A stretch of DNA of 64,000 bases from Sambucus nigra (Eukaryota > Streptophyta > Magnoliopsida > Dipsacales > Adoxaceae): NCBI GenBank assembly GCA_949130495.1, contig CASBWL010000043.1:217001-281000 (forward strand), in the 5' to 3' direction. Shown here piece by piece: positions 1-11,740 of this stretch. Each line of letters opens with the position of its first letter. Within the stretch, counting starts at the first letter, position 1. A program made the position numbers and the translations under genes. The notes beneath the pieces were generated by a model, which worked only from the letters and a program-made list of their open reading frames with translations, was not told where the DNA came from and searched no databases.

Positions 1-906
1 CAACGCTTTTCCTCCATCCGAAGAACTCACCAAGCATTGTTGACACACATTACTTCCCCTTGGCCATTTGCCATGTGGGGAATTGACTTGGTCGGGCCAC
101 TTCCAACAACTAGAGGAAGATTTAAATATCTCGTCATCGCAGTGGATTATTTTACTAAGTGGGTAGAAGCCGAGCCTCTTGTAGACATGACATACGAAAA
201 GGTGTACCAATTTATTTGGAAAAACATCATTTGTAGATATGGTCTTCCCCACGCATTCATCACCGACCATGGAACACAATTTAACAACGAGGAGTTCGCT
301 GCCTATTGTCATCAGTCAAATATCTTGAAAATCCACTCGGCACCAGGCCATCCCCAAAGCAATGGGAAAACTGAGGTGACAAACAGAACACTGCTAAATG
401 GCTTGAAGAAAAGACTGAATGACGCGAAAGCAAACTGGATCAACGAGCTACATTCAGTACTATGGGCTTATCGTACTACCCCCCGAGCAGCCACGGGAGA
501 ATCTCCATATATGCTGGCATTTGGAAGTGAAGCTGTTATACCTGCCGAGTTGGGTCTTCCAACACACAAAGTAGTGAATTTCAATTCCCCTATCAGCGAT
601 TTAATGAGAAGGTTAGATTTGGACATGCTCGAAGAAGTTAGAGAAGAAGCAGCTATCAAGAATGCTGCTTACCAGCAACGAATAGCTTTGTTCTACAACA
701 AGAGAGTGAAGAAGTGCGACCTGAAAGAAGGAGACTATGTGCTAAAGAAAGTGATTCAAAAGCACAACAAACTGGAAGCGAACTGGCATGGACCTTACCG
801 AGTTACAAAAGTTGTTCGACCATGAACCTACAGAATAGAAACTTTAGAGGGGGAGGAGTTTATGAATGCGTGGGATGCAGAACACCTGCGCAAATATTAT
901 CAATAA
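1..906 (+). pseudogene. Ty3/gypsy integrase, C-terminal two thirds, one premature stop
   Basis: The frame is open from base 1 and starts just after the integrase zinc finger (QRF...). The DDE core follows: first Asp in WGIDLVGP, second Asp in ITDHGTQF, Glu in NGKTEVTNR, so the catalytic triad is present. The GPYRV motif of the C-terminal region is near 790. A TGA at 823-825 interrupts the frame directly after this motif. The same frame then continues through HLRKYYQ to a TAA at 904-906, which is the expected end of pol. The role would be integration of element cDNA. The single stop sits so late that most of the enzyme could still be made, without its tail. The rest of gag-pol is outside the window. 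Confidence 0.9.
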
Positions 907-1019
907 TGTAAACTCTCATGTAATGCCGTTTCATCAGTATGAATAAAATGTGAATATTCTACCCAATTCTCTCCTTTTATTGAAATTTTTTTGCTGAATA
1001 CTAGTGTTACGCACTACTC

Positions 1020-1600
1020 AGCAAAATCCACCAACTCCGATTGGTCGGGAATAAAAAATACTTCCCAAAAGTGCCAACTCCGGTTGGTTGGGAAGAAAAT
1101 CCACCAACTCCGGTTGGTCAGGAATAAAAAATATTTCCCAAAAGTGCCAACTCCAGTTGGTTGGGAAGAAGATCCACCAACTCCGGATGGTCGGGAATAA
1201 AAAATATTTGCCAAAAGTGCCAACTCCGGTTGGTTGGGAAGAAAATCCACCAACTCTGGTTGGTCGAAAATAAAAAATATTTCCCAAAAGTGCCAACTCC
1301 GGTTGGTTGGGAAGAAAATCCACCAACTCCGGTTGGCCGGGAATAAAAAATATTTCCCAAAAGTGCCAACTCCGGTTGGTTGGGAAGAAAATCCACCAAC
1401 TCCGGTTGGTCGGGAATAAGAAAATATTTCCCAAAAGTGCCAACTCCGGTTGGTTGGGAAGAAAATCCACCAATCGGGAATAATAAATATTTCCCAGAAA
1501 TACCAACTAAGGTTGGTTGGGAAGAAAAAATATTTCTAAAAATCCACCAACTCAGGTTGGTCGGGAATAAGAAGCTGTCAACTACAGTTGGTCGGGAACA
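1020..1600. repeat. 73-bp minisatellite with inverted sub-repeats
   Basis: About 7.5 tandem units of roughly 73 bp; successive units begin near 1088, 1161, 1234, 1307 and 1380. Each unit holds two copies of a near-palindrome, CCAACTCCGGTTGG, followed once by TTGGGAAGAAAATC and once by TCGGGAATAAAAA. The last units (after 1460) are shortened and diverged. Because 73 is not a multiple of three, the unit is open across frames on both strands, which makes several spurious overlapping ORFs. The array lies between the pol stop and the antisense genes of element 1. Confidence 0.9.
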
Positions 1601-2005
1601 TTTTTATTAAACAAAGCATGAGTATGTGATAAAAGTCAGCTAATGGCTTAGAATTAAAAGTGATCAAGCAAAATTTTTGATACTCGTAACATTTTAAATT
1701 ACCACCAAGCTGGTCGAGAAACAAAATATCATCAATTTTGGTTAGTCGTCAAATGATTACCACAAATTCAGGATAGTCGATAATAAGTTTTAACCAGCTT
1801 TAGTTGATCGGCAAATAACACAATGTTGTAATAACACAATGTTGTTATCTTTTTAATAGATATACATACACATATGTAAAGTGTTTTACAAAATATCTAC
1901 AAGACAATGGCAATCAAGATTGCAAAGAAAAATAAAAGTCTTTCATTAAATCTAGAGCAAAATACATCGAGAATGAAATACATATTAATTATTACATCAA
2001 GATTC
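1601..2005. other. Spacer with decayed copies of the 73-bp repeat
   Basis: No gene is visible. Between about 1700 and 1815 there are diverged echoes of the array (for example ACCAAGCTGGTCGAGAAAC and CAGCTTTAGTTGATCGGCAAA), so the array once extended further. The rest is AT-rich 3' flank of the antisense gene. Confidence 0.5.
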
Positions 2006-3286
2006 CTATTCTATTGGTTTCTTCCCCTCTGCCTTTGAAACAGGTTCTTCACCAGCAGGAGGATCGTCTAAGGCATAAGGGGAGTTAATGAAATTTAAAT
2101 CTTTAAGCATCCTGATGTTCATAACTGATGGCCGATCAAGGAGGTGCTCGGGGCGAGATATCTCAAAATTGGAGTGAAGATTGTAGTCGCCGAGACACTT
2201 TGAAATTAGGCATTGTGGAATGGCCCGAGCAGGAATCCAGCTCATATCAAGCTTGAAAGGAGGCACTGGTAGGTCGAGCAACCCAGGATTGTGGTAATCC
2301 CACAAATAATGACCTTGCTCCAATTTCAGCACTCCCAAAGCATTTAACCATCCTTGTTTATAACCCACATTATTTGCATTCTAGAGCCGATCATCTAAAT
2401 GGCAGAGTGCTTCATTATAACCAGCCATCCAGAATTCCCTAGGCTGTTTGTGGAACTGGTAGGTTAATCTTTCTAACTGCTCGTGGAGATTCTTCACCAA
2501 ATTTATTTTATTCTCCAAAGCAGACTTTTGAGTAGAGAGGTGCTCGTCCAGATTCATGATTTTCTTAGACATCTCGGTCAATGCCTGGTTCTTTTCCATC
2601 AATTGGAAGTCTTGGTTCTCAAGAGCCGATTGAGTTCTTTGTTCCTCGACAATAATCCGAACAGTTCTTGCTCGTACCCGAGAAGCTCTTACTCGTCCCC
2701 GAGTAGAGGTAGAAGGCCCAATCCTCTTCAAGGTTTCTAATTCATCCCTCAGATTGGCATTTTCGACCTCCAAGAAGGAGAATCCCTCATCCTTTACAGG
2801 GACCAAAGCGTTTGAGGTAGAGGCAACAAATCTCAGCTGGGATACTTCTCCTCGCAAGTTATTATTTTCCTGCTCCAGCAACTTGGCTATCTGCCTGTGC
2901 TCCTCGACCTCGGTTTTCAAAGTTCTCTCCCTCACTTCATAAGCAGCAAACAATTTATCGTATCCCTTATCAGCATTCAGTTGCTGATACTTCTTCTCAT
3001 ATCCTTGGTGCAAGAGGGCTGAAGATTCCTTGTATTGTTGTTGAAGCTCCTCGACAGTGCTTTGGAGGTCTTCAATCATGTCATAATATGCTACATTATT
3101 AGCCACTGCCCGATCGAGCAGACACTTTAAATACTGGTAGGCTTCAACTGCCTGCTCTGAAGCATCTTGACCAAGGATAACAATGATTTGAGCTTTAGTC
3201 ATATCTGTATGACCAACTCTGAAGTAATCATTGCATTGCCTCAATAATTTTGTATCATGAGCAGATAGCAATTCCATCCTGTCCAT
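2006..3286 (-). pseudogene. Antisense ORF B of element 1: long coiled-coil protein
   Basis: One frame of about 427 codons runs from ATG at 3286 to TAA at 2006, opposite to the element's pol. It is interrupted once, by a TAG at 2381-2383; the frame then continues without shift. The first 300 residues are rich in Glu, Gln, Lys and Leu with heptad-like spacing (for example TVEELQQQYKESSALLHQGY), typical of a coiled coil. The C-terminal 120 residues are Pro-rich and acidic (PPAGEEPVSK). No catalytic motif is visible and I cannot name a function. A possible acceptor (CTTTTTACTAG) lies just before the ATG, so this may be the last exon of the gene upstream (antisense ORF A). Confidence 0.65.
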
Positions 3287-3451
3287 AAACTAGTAAAAAG
3301 AAGAAAGAGCAAGAATCAATAAGGAGCAAGAGGAAGAGAAACAACAGTATGAATAGGCAAAACTTCAAATTTTATTATATCATAAAAGAGAGGTACATAG
3401 TTCAGAATTATAATTGACAAAAATAAACAGAGAGAAAAATCCGAAACAACT

Positions 3452-5690
3452 CTACACCTTCTCCTTGTCTCCCAAAACTTTCTTGGGAGGCTGGGACGAG
3501 GAAGTAGGTTGCTCGAATGGCATAGATGGTTGCTCAGGGGGTGCTGGAAGCTGCTCGTTTGAAATAATGGATGGTTGAAGTTGCTCGCAGGAAGACTGGA
3601 TAACTGTGGGATGAGAAATTTGATCTCCCATCACCATGGAGGATTCCTCAAAGGCAGCTTCGTCCTCTTCTTCTTCTTCTTCAGGAGTTGGAGGGGGGCC
3701 AGGGATGTGTCGCTGAAACAGGTCAGAATTTCATCAACATTCAGCTCTTTCAGAGCAGCGACCCATCCATCCCTAAAGTACTTAAGGCTACCATATTCCA
3801 CCTGTGACATCATGGCAGCCAGACCTTTATTCCATACTTTGTCCCAGCCAGCACTGAAGGACTTTTTCACAGCTAAATTTCTTTTCACCTTCTCCAAGGA
3901 AATCATCTCGGATAGAAGTTCCTCCGTAGCCTTCAATTTATTCTCCACTTCCTCCTTTTGATGACTTACTTCACGAAGCTTATTTAATTCTTCCTCAGCA
4001 GACTTGAGCTTACTTTCGAGCTCTCCAGCATTTTGGAGCTTCCCCTCGAGCTCTTTACTCTTCTCCTACAAGTCTTTTATTTTCTTCTCCAACCCTGTGG
4101 AGACCTCAACAACCTGGTCCTTCTCCTGTTCGATGGAATTAAGCTTCTTCTCCCAAGTAACTTTATCATCATCATACTTCTGACGAGAATCCTTCAGAGA
4201 CTGCGTCAGACCCACCAAAGCTTCCTCTACACCTGACGAGGAGCTTGAAGCTTTAATGGCTTCATCCTTCTTCAAAATTGTATTAAAATAGGTAACCAAC
4301 TGGGAAAAGAAAATAATAGCAAGTCAGTGCACAGATATAACAAGGGAAAAATAAAAGTTTAGGACAATAATACTTACAGAAGCAATATGACGAGCAACTA
4401 ATGTGGTAACTATATCCCGAGAAAGATTTTCTTTAGTACCTTGGATCTCAGGGATGATCCAAGATTTCACCGAGCTCATGGCAGAGCTCGGAGCAATGAA
4501 AGTAGGAACACCACTTCCAGAAGTTGGAGGCTGAGAGATGGATTCAGCCAAATTGACCGAGGAACTCTTCTTCAACCTCCTCAAAGGAGCATCAACGGTC
4601 TCGACCAAGGAGGTAGTCTTATTCGGGGAGATGCCAATAACCTCGCTTGGAGCAGTGACCTTGCTCGGAGCCACTGGGGGCTTCTCGACAACTTTCACAG
4701 GAGCAGCCGGAGGAGGTGCATCGATTTTTCTTGTCCCTTCTTCTAGGACATCATGTTTGATTTTATTTGCCTCTCCTGCAATAGAGGAAAATTTCTCGAA
4801 GAGGGCAGGAGCTCTTCTTCTCTTCATTCTTTCACTCAGAGGAATATGTGACTCAGGTGAAGAACTTGCAGAAGCTGGTACTGGTTCTACATAGCTTATC
4901 ACCGGACGAGCAATAAAAGACGAGGTGTAACTCTTATACTGTAGCAAATATGAAGCTGATCTGATATGCTCGTCGGCAACAGTCTGATGCAAACCCCAGA
5001 TAAGTTTCAGATGTTTTAAATTAACTTCTGTCTCTTTTGGAGACCTTCTTTTGCTGTCAACTGCAAGTAAAGGAAAATTAAAATATCAGTGGCACATTTT
5101 ATCAAATTCAAAGAAAGCATAATTTCAAAAATAAAGTAAAATAAAAACAACCTATCCCATTGCCATAGGGAGGGCATCTGGGACCCTGATACACATCATT
5201 TCCAGTTAGTGGAGCATGTTGCCAATTTTTTATAACAACACCATGCTCGAAATAATCCCTATTAGCATCTGGGAGATTGACCACTAAAGCTCTATTTAAA
5301 AACCTAGTTTTAAAGTAAAAAGTACTATCGCAGAAGCCCATCTATAACAAAATATGATTTCTGGAATTCCTATACGAGTTCCATGAATCTGATTTAATCT
5401 ATGAACTCCATTAACTATTCTCCATGTATTGGGGGCTATTTTTGCAGGAACCACGTCAAAATATTGATAGAATTCCAGACACAAAGGGTTGGGGGAAAAG
5501 AAAAGCCACATTCAGTAACAAACAGATTGGGGAACCAATGTCCCTCAGCCAAACGAAAATAATCTGAAGGCTCAGAAAGTTCCTCCAAAATAACCCACGA
5601 AGGAATAGAGAAATCAGAATGAAAGTTATCAAGCGACTCAACAAGGTAAACTATGGAGAATAAAGGAAATAAAATAGATGGAAGAAGATC
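3452..5690 (-). pseudogene. Antisense ORF A of element 1: Transposase_28-like plus coiled coil, multi-exon
   Basis: Read on the minus strand, the first exon (about 5650-5340) encodes a stretch resembling the Pfam 'putative gypsy type transposon' domain (PF04195, from memory): LCLEFYQYFDVVPAKIAPN. Exon 2 (about 5341-5150) follows a TTATAG acceptor. Exon 3 (about 5060-4377) is Pro/Ala/Ser-rich and has a basic patch, SERMKRRRAPALFEKF. Exon 4 (about 4300-3452) begins after a TTTTCCCAG acceptor and holds heptad-like coiled coil, then WDKVWNKGLAAMM, ending with a Pro/Gln-rich tail. The gene is broken by a frameshift in a run of C near 5495, a stop near 4064 and a frameshift near 3680 in an AAG-rich tract. 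No start codon is clear. Function is unknown. The exon borders are my inference from GT/AG signals. Confidence 0.6.
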
Positions 5691-5815
5691 TTACAGAAAA
5701 ATGATGGATCTGTTGACAACGAACGATGAAAGGGATGAATGCACAAGAGAGAGAGAAAATGAAAAACTCAAAGATACAGATTTGAAAAAGTAATAGACGA
5801 TATGATTTTCTACAA

Positions 5816-5827
5816 CGCTTAAATACC
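5816..5827 (-). promoter_or_regulatory. TATA-like box for the antisense gene of element 1
   Basis: On the minus strand the sequence reads GGTATTTAAGCG. It lies about 130-170 bases upstream of the first recognisable coding exon of antisense ORF A. A possible 5' UTR intron (TTTCTGTAAGATC to CTCCATAG) follows. Inference only. Confidence 0.4.
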
Positions 5828-6066
5828 TTACCTTGGGAAAATGTAAAAATAATGATTATAAAGGGAGACGTTTACGCTATCGGCGGCTAAAAGGACAAAA
5901 GGGCACGGAAAACGAAGCAGTAAGAAAAATTTGAAAGGTCCGATTCTATGAATTCGAAAAGAAAAAATAAATGCAAGGAAAATGTTCCTAAAATTCAGGA
6001 TGACCATTTAATCCCGCCATATTTCGAGAAGAATGTTCCACACTCCTCAGTCTCGAACTGTGAAAC

Positions 6067-6078
6067 ATTGGGGGCTTC
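6067..6078 (+). other. Polypurine tract of element 1
   Basis: ATTGGGGGCTTC directly precedes the TGTTGA start of the 3' LTR, the position of the plus-strand primer in LTR retrotransposons. The same tract is found next to the related LTR at 25930-26433. Confidence 0.8.
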
Positions 6079-6650
6079 TGTTGATACCAAATTTGGTCAA
6101 TTGACGTGGCTCAGTTAAGTGGAGACACGTGTCAATCTACGTGGCACTAACAAATATTTCTGAACAATACCTTGACTTCGAGGAACTCAATTTCCCCGAT
6201 CAATTCAAATACTCCGAGTAGTAGGTGCTCAGCGAGGAACTTTATTGCACTGAGCAACTCATGGATATCGAGATACTTAGGCGGTCTGAGCAGCTTAGGC
6301 GGTCCGACCTGCACCTCGATCAGAGCATTTATTATCAGACAATTAAGAGGATTAAATGCACATTAAATGTTGATTATTATTATACGGATGTATACGCTCA
6401 TTGAATAGCTATGTATTACCTATTCACATGTACAGCCTCATGGTTATAAATACATTGTATCATCCTCATTGTGGGGGACCAGAATTTCTGGAGGAAAACC
6501 CTACTTCGAGAATTCCCAAACAGTCAATAATAACAAAAACAGTGGACGTAGGCCATTCGTTCAAGGCTGAACCACTCTAAAATCTCTTGTCTTATTTATT
6601 TTTTATCCGTGATTGAACAATTAGAGATAATCTAATTTTTTACATCAACA
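6079..6650 (+). repeat. 3' LTR of element 1 (572 bp)
   Basis: It starts TGTTGATACC and ends TTACATCAACA, giving terminal inverted repeats TGTTGA/TCAACA. A TATA box (GGTTATAAATACATTG) lies near 6441. Inside are short repeats of the type GAGCAGCTTAGGCGGTCCGA and TCCGAG. Downstream, at 6651, unrelated opposite-strand integrase sequence starts abruptly. A second, partial family member sits at 25930-26433 on the minus strand. Confidence 0.9.
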
Positions 6651-7054
6651 CTTCCATATGATGTCAATGCCCCAGGTGGATAAGGCCAGGGAAAGGTCAT
6701 GTTATATAGTTCTCGGGGAGGTAAATATTAGAGATTGGCAAACTTTTGGCATTTAAGGCATTTTCGAACAAAGGCAGTGCAATCTTGAACCATGGTGGTC
6801 CAATAGCATCCTTAATGGATGATCTTCTTATCCAGCATATGACCGTTCACGTGGGGCTGGCATTCCCCAATGTGGATCTTTTGCATCATTTCTTTAATAG
6901 AAACCCCTATTATGCAGTGTAAATGGATTCCCTCGAAGTTTCTTTTGAATAGTGGTTTATCGCAGATGATTTACTGATTGGGCAACCAGTTTGCAAAGCG
7001 TTGCACGATATTTCTTATCAGCGTCTTGGGGATATCTACCATGTTTGAGGAGGC
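6651..7054 (-). pseudogene. Integrase zinc-finger fragment of element B
   Basis: On the minus strand this matches the region of the 20-kb element just before its integrase core (43500-43880), which encodes the HHCC zinc finger that binds LTR DNA. Shared stretches include TTGGCATTTAAGGCAT and TGTGGATCTTTTGCAT on the plus strand. No open frame survives. It is bounded by the element 1 LTR on the left and by the inserted solo LTR on the right. Confidence 0.75.
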
Positions 7055-7450
7055 TTTAATGCCCCAACAGGGATTTAAGGTTAATAAAGGATTAACCCAA
7101 TTTGGTTCGCGCGTTAATTGTGAAGTGCAATAGAATAACCTAAGTAATATTTTTAATCCAGTTTTATTATTATTTAACATTACAATTATTAGCATGCGAT
7201 TCCAATTTTCATCAAACTACATGATGTGACCCAAGGGGTGTCCCCAAGGCCAAGTAAACAAAGCTACTAATATAAATGCAAATTAAGTAATTACCTGTAC
7301 AACGCTCTAAAAATACAGGACAAAATTCAACATGTCGTAATAAAAGAAGGGAGTGAGCAGAATGCTCAGTGGAAACTTATACAAATGCAATACATAAATG
7401 AACAGTAGAAAAGATACTCATACGCCACAACTACATGCATGTGAAAATAC

Positions 7451-7453
<3 letters not shown>

Positions 7454-7481
<28 letters not shown>
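7454..7481. repeat. (TA)n microsatellite
   Basis: About 14 uninterrupted TA units inside the solo LTR. Confidence 0.9.
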
Positions 7482-7487
<6 letters not shown>

Positions 7488-9584
7488 AAAATATATGTCC
7501 AAATGTATTTAACTGTTTTATTCCAAAAACGTTATTTGATACCATTTATTCTCCTTATCTTTACAAAATAATCATTTTGTATCTTATACTTAAAAATAGC
7601 ATTCTTTCCCATTTATTCACATGGTTAAATAATAACAATTGTTGGGAAAACCCTTCATTTACTTTCAAAACGTGTAATACTCAATTGTCATTAACTCACA
7701 CTGGAGTTATTGCATCATAACCTAAGACTTTCTTTCAACACATGCACACATCGTGTTAGACATATTCATTAACATTGAAAGCTTTATACAACAAGCACGG
7801 ATTAAACCTCATTAGGTTGCTTACTTACCCATTTAGTCATCTTACTTAACCATTTCGCTTTTCTTATGGACATTAGTCATTATTCTCAATTTACTTACCC
7901 ATATTATATACCAAATGGAACATGTATCACTTAATATAAGTTAGGTTATTTCCATAACACAACCCATTTATTATCATTTTCCAATTAATACCATTATATT
8001 TTCTCAAAATCCTCCAATATCCCTGGACTTCACGGGCTCCACATCATCGGTTCCAGTCACCATATGCTAACTGCGTAGTGGGTTTGGGGTTTTTCACCAC
8101 TAGGGACATCATGCCCTTCTTAATTATTTTTCGGTATCATCTGAGTGTTCCTTTCTCTTTGTAATGTGTTTAACATTATTCCAATGTTCATAATAATCCA
8201 CATTTACGGGTCGAAGCCAAAATCCCGGACTTAACCGTCCGTTTTTCCATTAACACTTGTAAAATTATTTCTTTCTCCTTTAAGTCCTTTATTCACACGC
8301 ACGTTATTTACGCTTAGGGACTTAATTCAATTTCACCCTCACTAGTGTAACATTGTTCATTAACATTTTTATTTCATAAAAATGTTTCACTTTAAGTAAA
8401 TTTACCAATTTACCCTTTTATTGCCAAAACATGCAATTTAGTCCTTTGACAAGTGTTATTTTCCAAAAAATGGTTATTACGTTTCCAACTTAACATTTGT
8501 AACACTTTTAGCCATTTTTAATACCTGTTCAGTATCACAATTTACCCATTTTCTAGTCATTTAAAATACACACTTTATTTATGGGATTTTGCATCTTAAC
8601 ATACACTTTGCTATTATTTACACATTTGAAACCTTTAACTTCCATTTATTAATTTTTAACCCATAACTTAAGGAAAATCCTTACTTTTCACATATTTATA
8701 CATTAAACCCATTTTACTTTCTACATGAGTTTTATCCACTTTAAATAACCTATTAAATTGAAAGTTTTCTTCTTACATTTATCTTCATTATTCAAGTAGA
8801 AAATTACATTTTAATCTCATAAAATGGATTACACAAGATAAATGCATTTCTTTGCAAAAATCACACTATTTTTCTTTAAAACATCACTCTTACACATTTT
8901 ATTTCATAGAATGTTAAACATATAGATTCTGAAATTGATCCCTTTTTAAAACTCATTTTATATCATCTCTTTGTAACCCATTTACACATAAAATCATAGA
9001 ATGCAACTAGTTAACCCATGGTTGCAAACTAGTATATATTCTACATATATTAAGTCTAATATATGTAAATAAACTAGATGAAAATGTACACATCTTTAAA
9101 CCTAAACCAAAGCTAGTATTCCCACCTCTAAAGTCTCCAAAATTATAGTGGAAATGGTGATGCAGGAGGAGCAACCCCCACCTACAAAAGTAGCCTCAAG
9201 GGGTTAAAAAAAACTTTTCCCAAGCTTGCACTATGGAAGCTCCATTGAATCTCTATCTATTCTCCACGAAATCCGTTTTCTTCCTCCAAGAACTCCCCCT
9301 TCAAACCTCCATCCAACTTCAAGAACACCCTCTTCTCTAACCTAATAAATTTGCCTAGGGTTTTATATGGTGATATAATGTAGTTTGAGGCCTTCTAATG
9401 GTGGATTCATAGTGGAAATAATGGTGTATGTTGGTGGGGTAGTCTGGGGAATAAAGCTTCCCCCATGGGAGCCCAAGCTAGTGAGAGAGAGACTTAATAA
9501 TTTGATGGGTTTTTGTGTATGCCCCCCTTACGATTCTCTCTTTCTCTCTCTTATAACCAAACTACACTACATAAAAATTTCCTA

Positions 9585-9880
9585 CTTATCATGGTCAAAA
9601 ATCGTGACAAGGAAAACTTGTCACTGTAAAAAACCGTGACAAGTTTGGGGGTGACAAAGAAAATTAGCACGGACTTATCACGATCAAAGTCCGTGATAAG
9701 AATCTAATTCGTCATGGACTTCGATTGTGATAAGTCCACGACAAAGGAGAACTTGCCATGGTCAAAGTCTGTGACAAGTCCTTGACAAATAAAAAATTAT
9801 CACAGACTTTGACCATGACAAGTCCGTAACAATCTTCCTTTGTCAAGGACTTGTCATGGTCAAAGTCCGTGACAAATCTG
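9585..9880. repeat. Left subterminal palindromic repeats of CACTA 1
   Basis: About eight copies of a roughly 25-base motif of the form CTTGTCACGGTCAAAG followed by its reverse complement (ACGGACTTTG...), each able to fold back. Known: CACTA subterminal repeats bind the TNPA-type protein that brings the ends together. The role here is inferred from position. Confidence 0.75.
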
Positions 9881-10303
9881 GGCAGAAGTAAAAAAGAAAA
9901 ACTACTGGACAGTATGGCCACTTCCACTGCCCAACAGTATATTTTAACCTGTTACAACATATTTAAACATGTTCAAATAGTATATATATCAAGCAACATT
10001 CAATAATTCATAAAAACTACATGTGAATTAACCAACAAATATTCATAACCAACCAACATTTAATATTCAAATAAAATAAATACAAATAATATCTTACATT
10101 TAATATTCAATATTCAAATCAAATAAATACAAATGATGTCAAGGGATTGAATTTTGAACATGTTTGAGAAGGAAGCTATGCCACACTATATATGAATTGA
10201 TACATCCATCAATTCACCGAATTCCGTATTGCTCTTCCAACCACAAAGGTGCATTCTCTCTTCAGGGCACAATATGCGTGACGCGAACCTTTGCCTCAAT
10301 ATC

Positions 10304-11740
10304 TTACAACACACGTCCATGAACCACACTACCCGGGTGTGTGTCTGGGTCCCTCAACCCCCTAACTATAGGCGTGCCACCAAAGAGGTCTGTTAAATAC
10401 ACACTCGGCCAACCCATTATTGACATAGGTCGTACGACGGGGATCAAGATGGAAAATGGATCATATGCAGACGGTGAATGGGTGCGTATCGGCGATAAGG
10501 GTGAGAGATACGAAGTAGTGGTGTCCTCGTCTACCGTCTTCCCCTTGCCCTTAGATGAGGTGGACTCCAACTGATGTTTCATGTACTCGAACATATTAAG
10601 GATCGTTTCCTCCAACCTTTCTAACTTATCGCTATGGGTGTCCACCTTACGAGCAAATATGGTGCTGCTCATCTCAATCCCAGTGAGCCTCAATTTCCCC
10701 ACACGAGAGATCACCCCCTTGTCCTCCCCTTGTGATCTGCCCCGAGCACTTGGCTTAGTGCATCCGTAGCCAGAGTTGCCTTGTCGGCATCAGACTAGGA
10801 GTTGTGCACTTCCTTAACCTTTGCCTGAAACAACAAAAAATCTACAATTAGTTAAGTTAACAAAAAATTATAATGTAATTAAAAAATAAAGCAATTGTAA
10901 GATATTTTTATAACTTACAATCGTGGCTGTCACCCTCGAGGACACCTCCTTATCCTTTCCCTTCTTCGTTCGAATTGTCACATAGGCATCGAGCCTATGT
11001 GACCTACCCCCAAGGCCACTCCCCGTCTCCTGAAATAAAATAATGCAAAATTAGTAAGTAATGCAAAGTAATGCTAAATTAGAATAACATAAAACTAAAA
11101 AGAAAGAAAATTAAAAACTTACCATCCTCTGCTCCACTTCAGTGTAAGACGTACAACTAGAGTAGTGCACATCGACCTTTTTCACCCGGTTTTCCCTCCC
11201 CGATTGACGAGATGTCAACTTAAGCTCCTGGATCTCATTGTCAACAAACTTCTACCACTGCGCCGATGAGGTTGGCTCCTGCGACGGTACAATGTCACAG
11301 ACCCTCAATATGGAGTCCCGATCATGCCCAAAGTACCGTGCCCGTATATTTTTCTTCCACGTTTTGTATTGATCTCTCAATTGTTCGAACGTGGAGTCAT
11401 GGACATGTGGGAGTAGGCCGAATTGTTCCTGTCAAGCTAATACAAACTAGAAAAAAAGTAAGTGTTAGTTGTATTTAAATTATAAAATATAAATATAAAT
11501 ATAAATTAAAATAAAGTAAGTAACTACCCGGAGGGCCTCCCAGATGGCCATCTTGAGCTCCTTTAGCACCTTCCTCCAATTCGTGTATCCCGAGCCGACG
11601 ATCGTCTTGAGCAACTCCAGGGCTCTAGCTAGTAAGGTCGTTTTGTTCTCGAAGACGGACCCCGATTTGCCCCATTTTAGGGGCCTAGTGGCTGACGAGC
11701 CTTCCTCGCCTCCGCTACCGGGATGCACTGATGAAGTCAT
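10304..11740 (-). pseudogene. CACTA TNP1-like gene, Transposase_24 type, four exons, degenerate
   Basis: The minus strand shows four exons with matching splice signals: 11740-11528 (donor GTAGTTAC), 11446-11123 (acceptor TTTCTAG, donor GTAAGTT), 11029-10919 (acceptor TTTCAG, donor GTAAGTT) and 10824-10304 (acceptor TTTCAG). Exon 1 encodes TNWRKVLKELKMAIWEALR; exon 2 encodes YKTWKKNIRARYFGHDRDS and ends NRVKKVDVHYSSCTSY. This is the layout of the plant Transposase_24 family (PF03004, from memory). The C-terminus has the family-like motif DLFGGTPIVRGLRD and ends VVHGRVL. It is broken by stops in exon 2 (TGA just inside, TAG after SSAQW), a stop in exon 4 and a frameshift in a G run near 10730. 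Traces continue to about 10190 beyond a TAA. Probable role: subterminal-repeat binding for transposition. Confidence 0.7.

Larger units (their letters stand above)
1..6650 (+). mobile_element. Tat-type Ty3/gypsy LTR retrotransposon, 3' part (element 1)
   Basis: Seen: the end of an integrase gene, a 73-bp tandem array, two genes on the opposite strand, a purine tract and a 3' LTR, in that order. The 5' LTR, gag and most of pol lie left of the window. Known: plant Ty3/gypsy elements of the Tat/Ogre lineage often carry extra ORFs, sense or antisense, between pol and the 3' LTR, and this layout fits that group. The 3' LTR ends exactly where an opposite-strand integrase remnant begins at 6651, so element 1 inserted into an older Ogre-like copy. 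The far target duplication is outside the window. The element is decayed: stops and frameshifts break all its genes. Confidence 0.85.

Noticed and set aside
1020..1600. Regular direct repeats resembling a CRISPR array
   Set aside because: The whole 73-bp unit is repeated without unique spacers, the sequence is plant nuclear DNA, and no cas genes exist. It is a minisatellite.
1014..1610. Several overlapping ORFs of 60-160 codons on both strands
   Set aside because: All are products of the 73-bp tandem repeat, which happens to lack stops; they do not encode a conserved protein.
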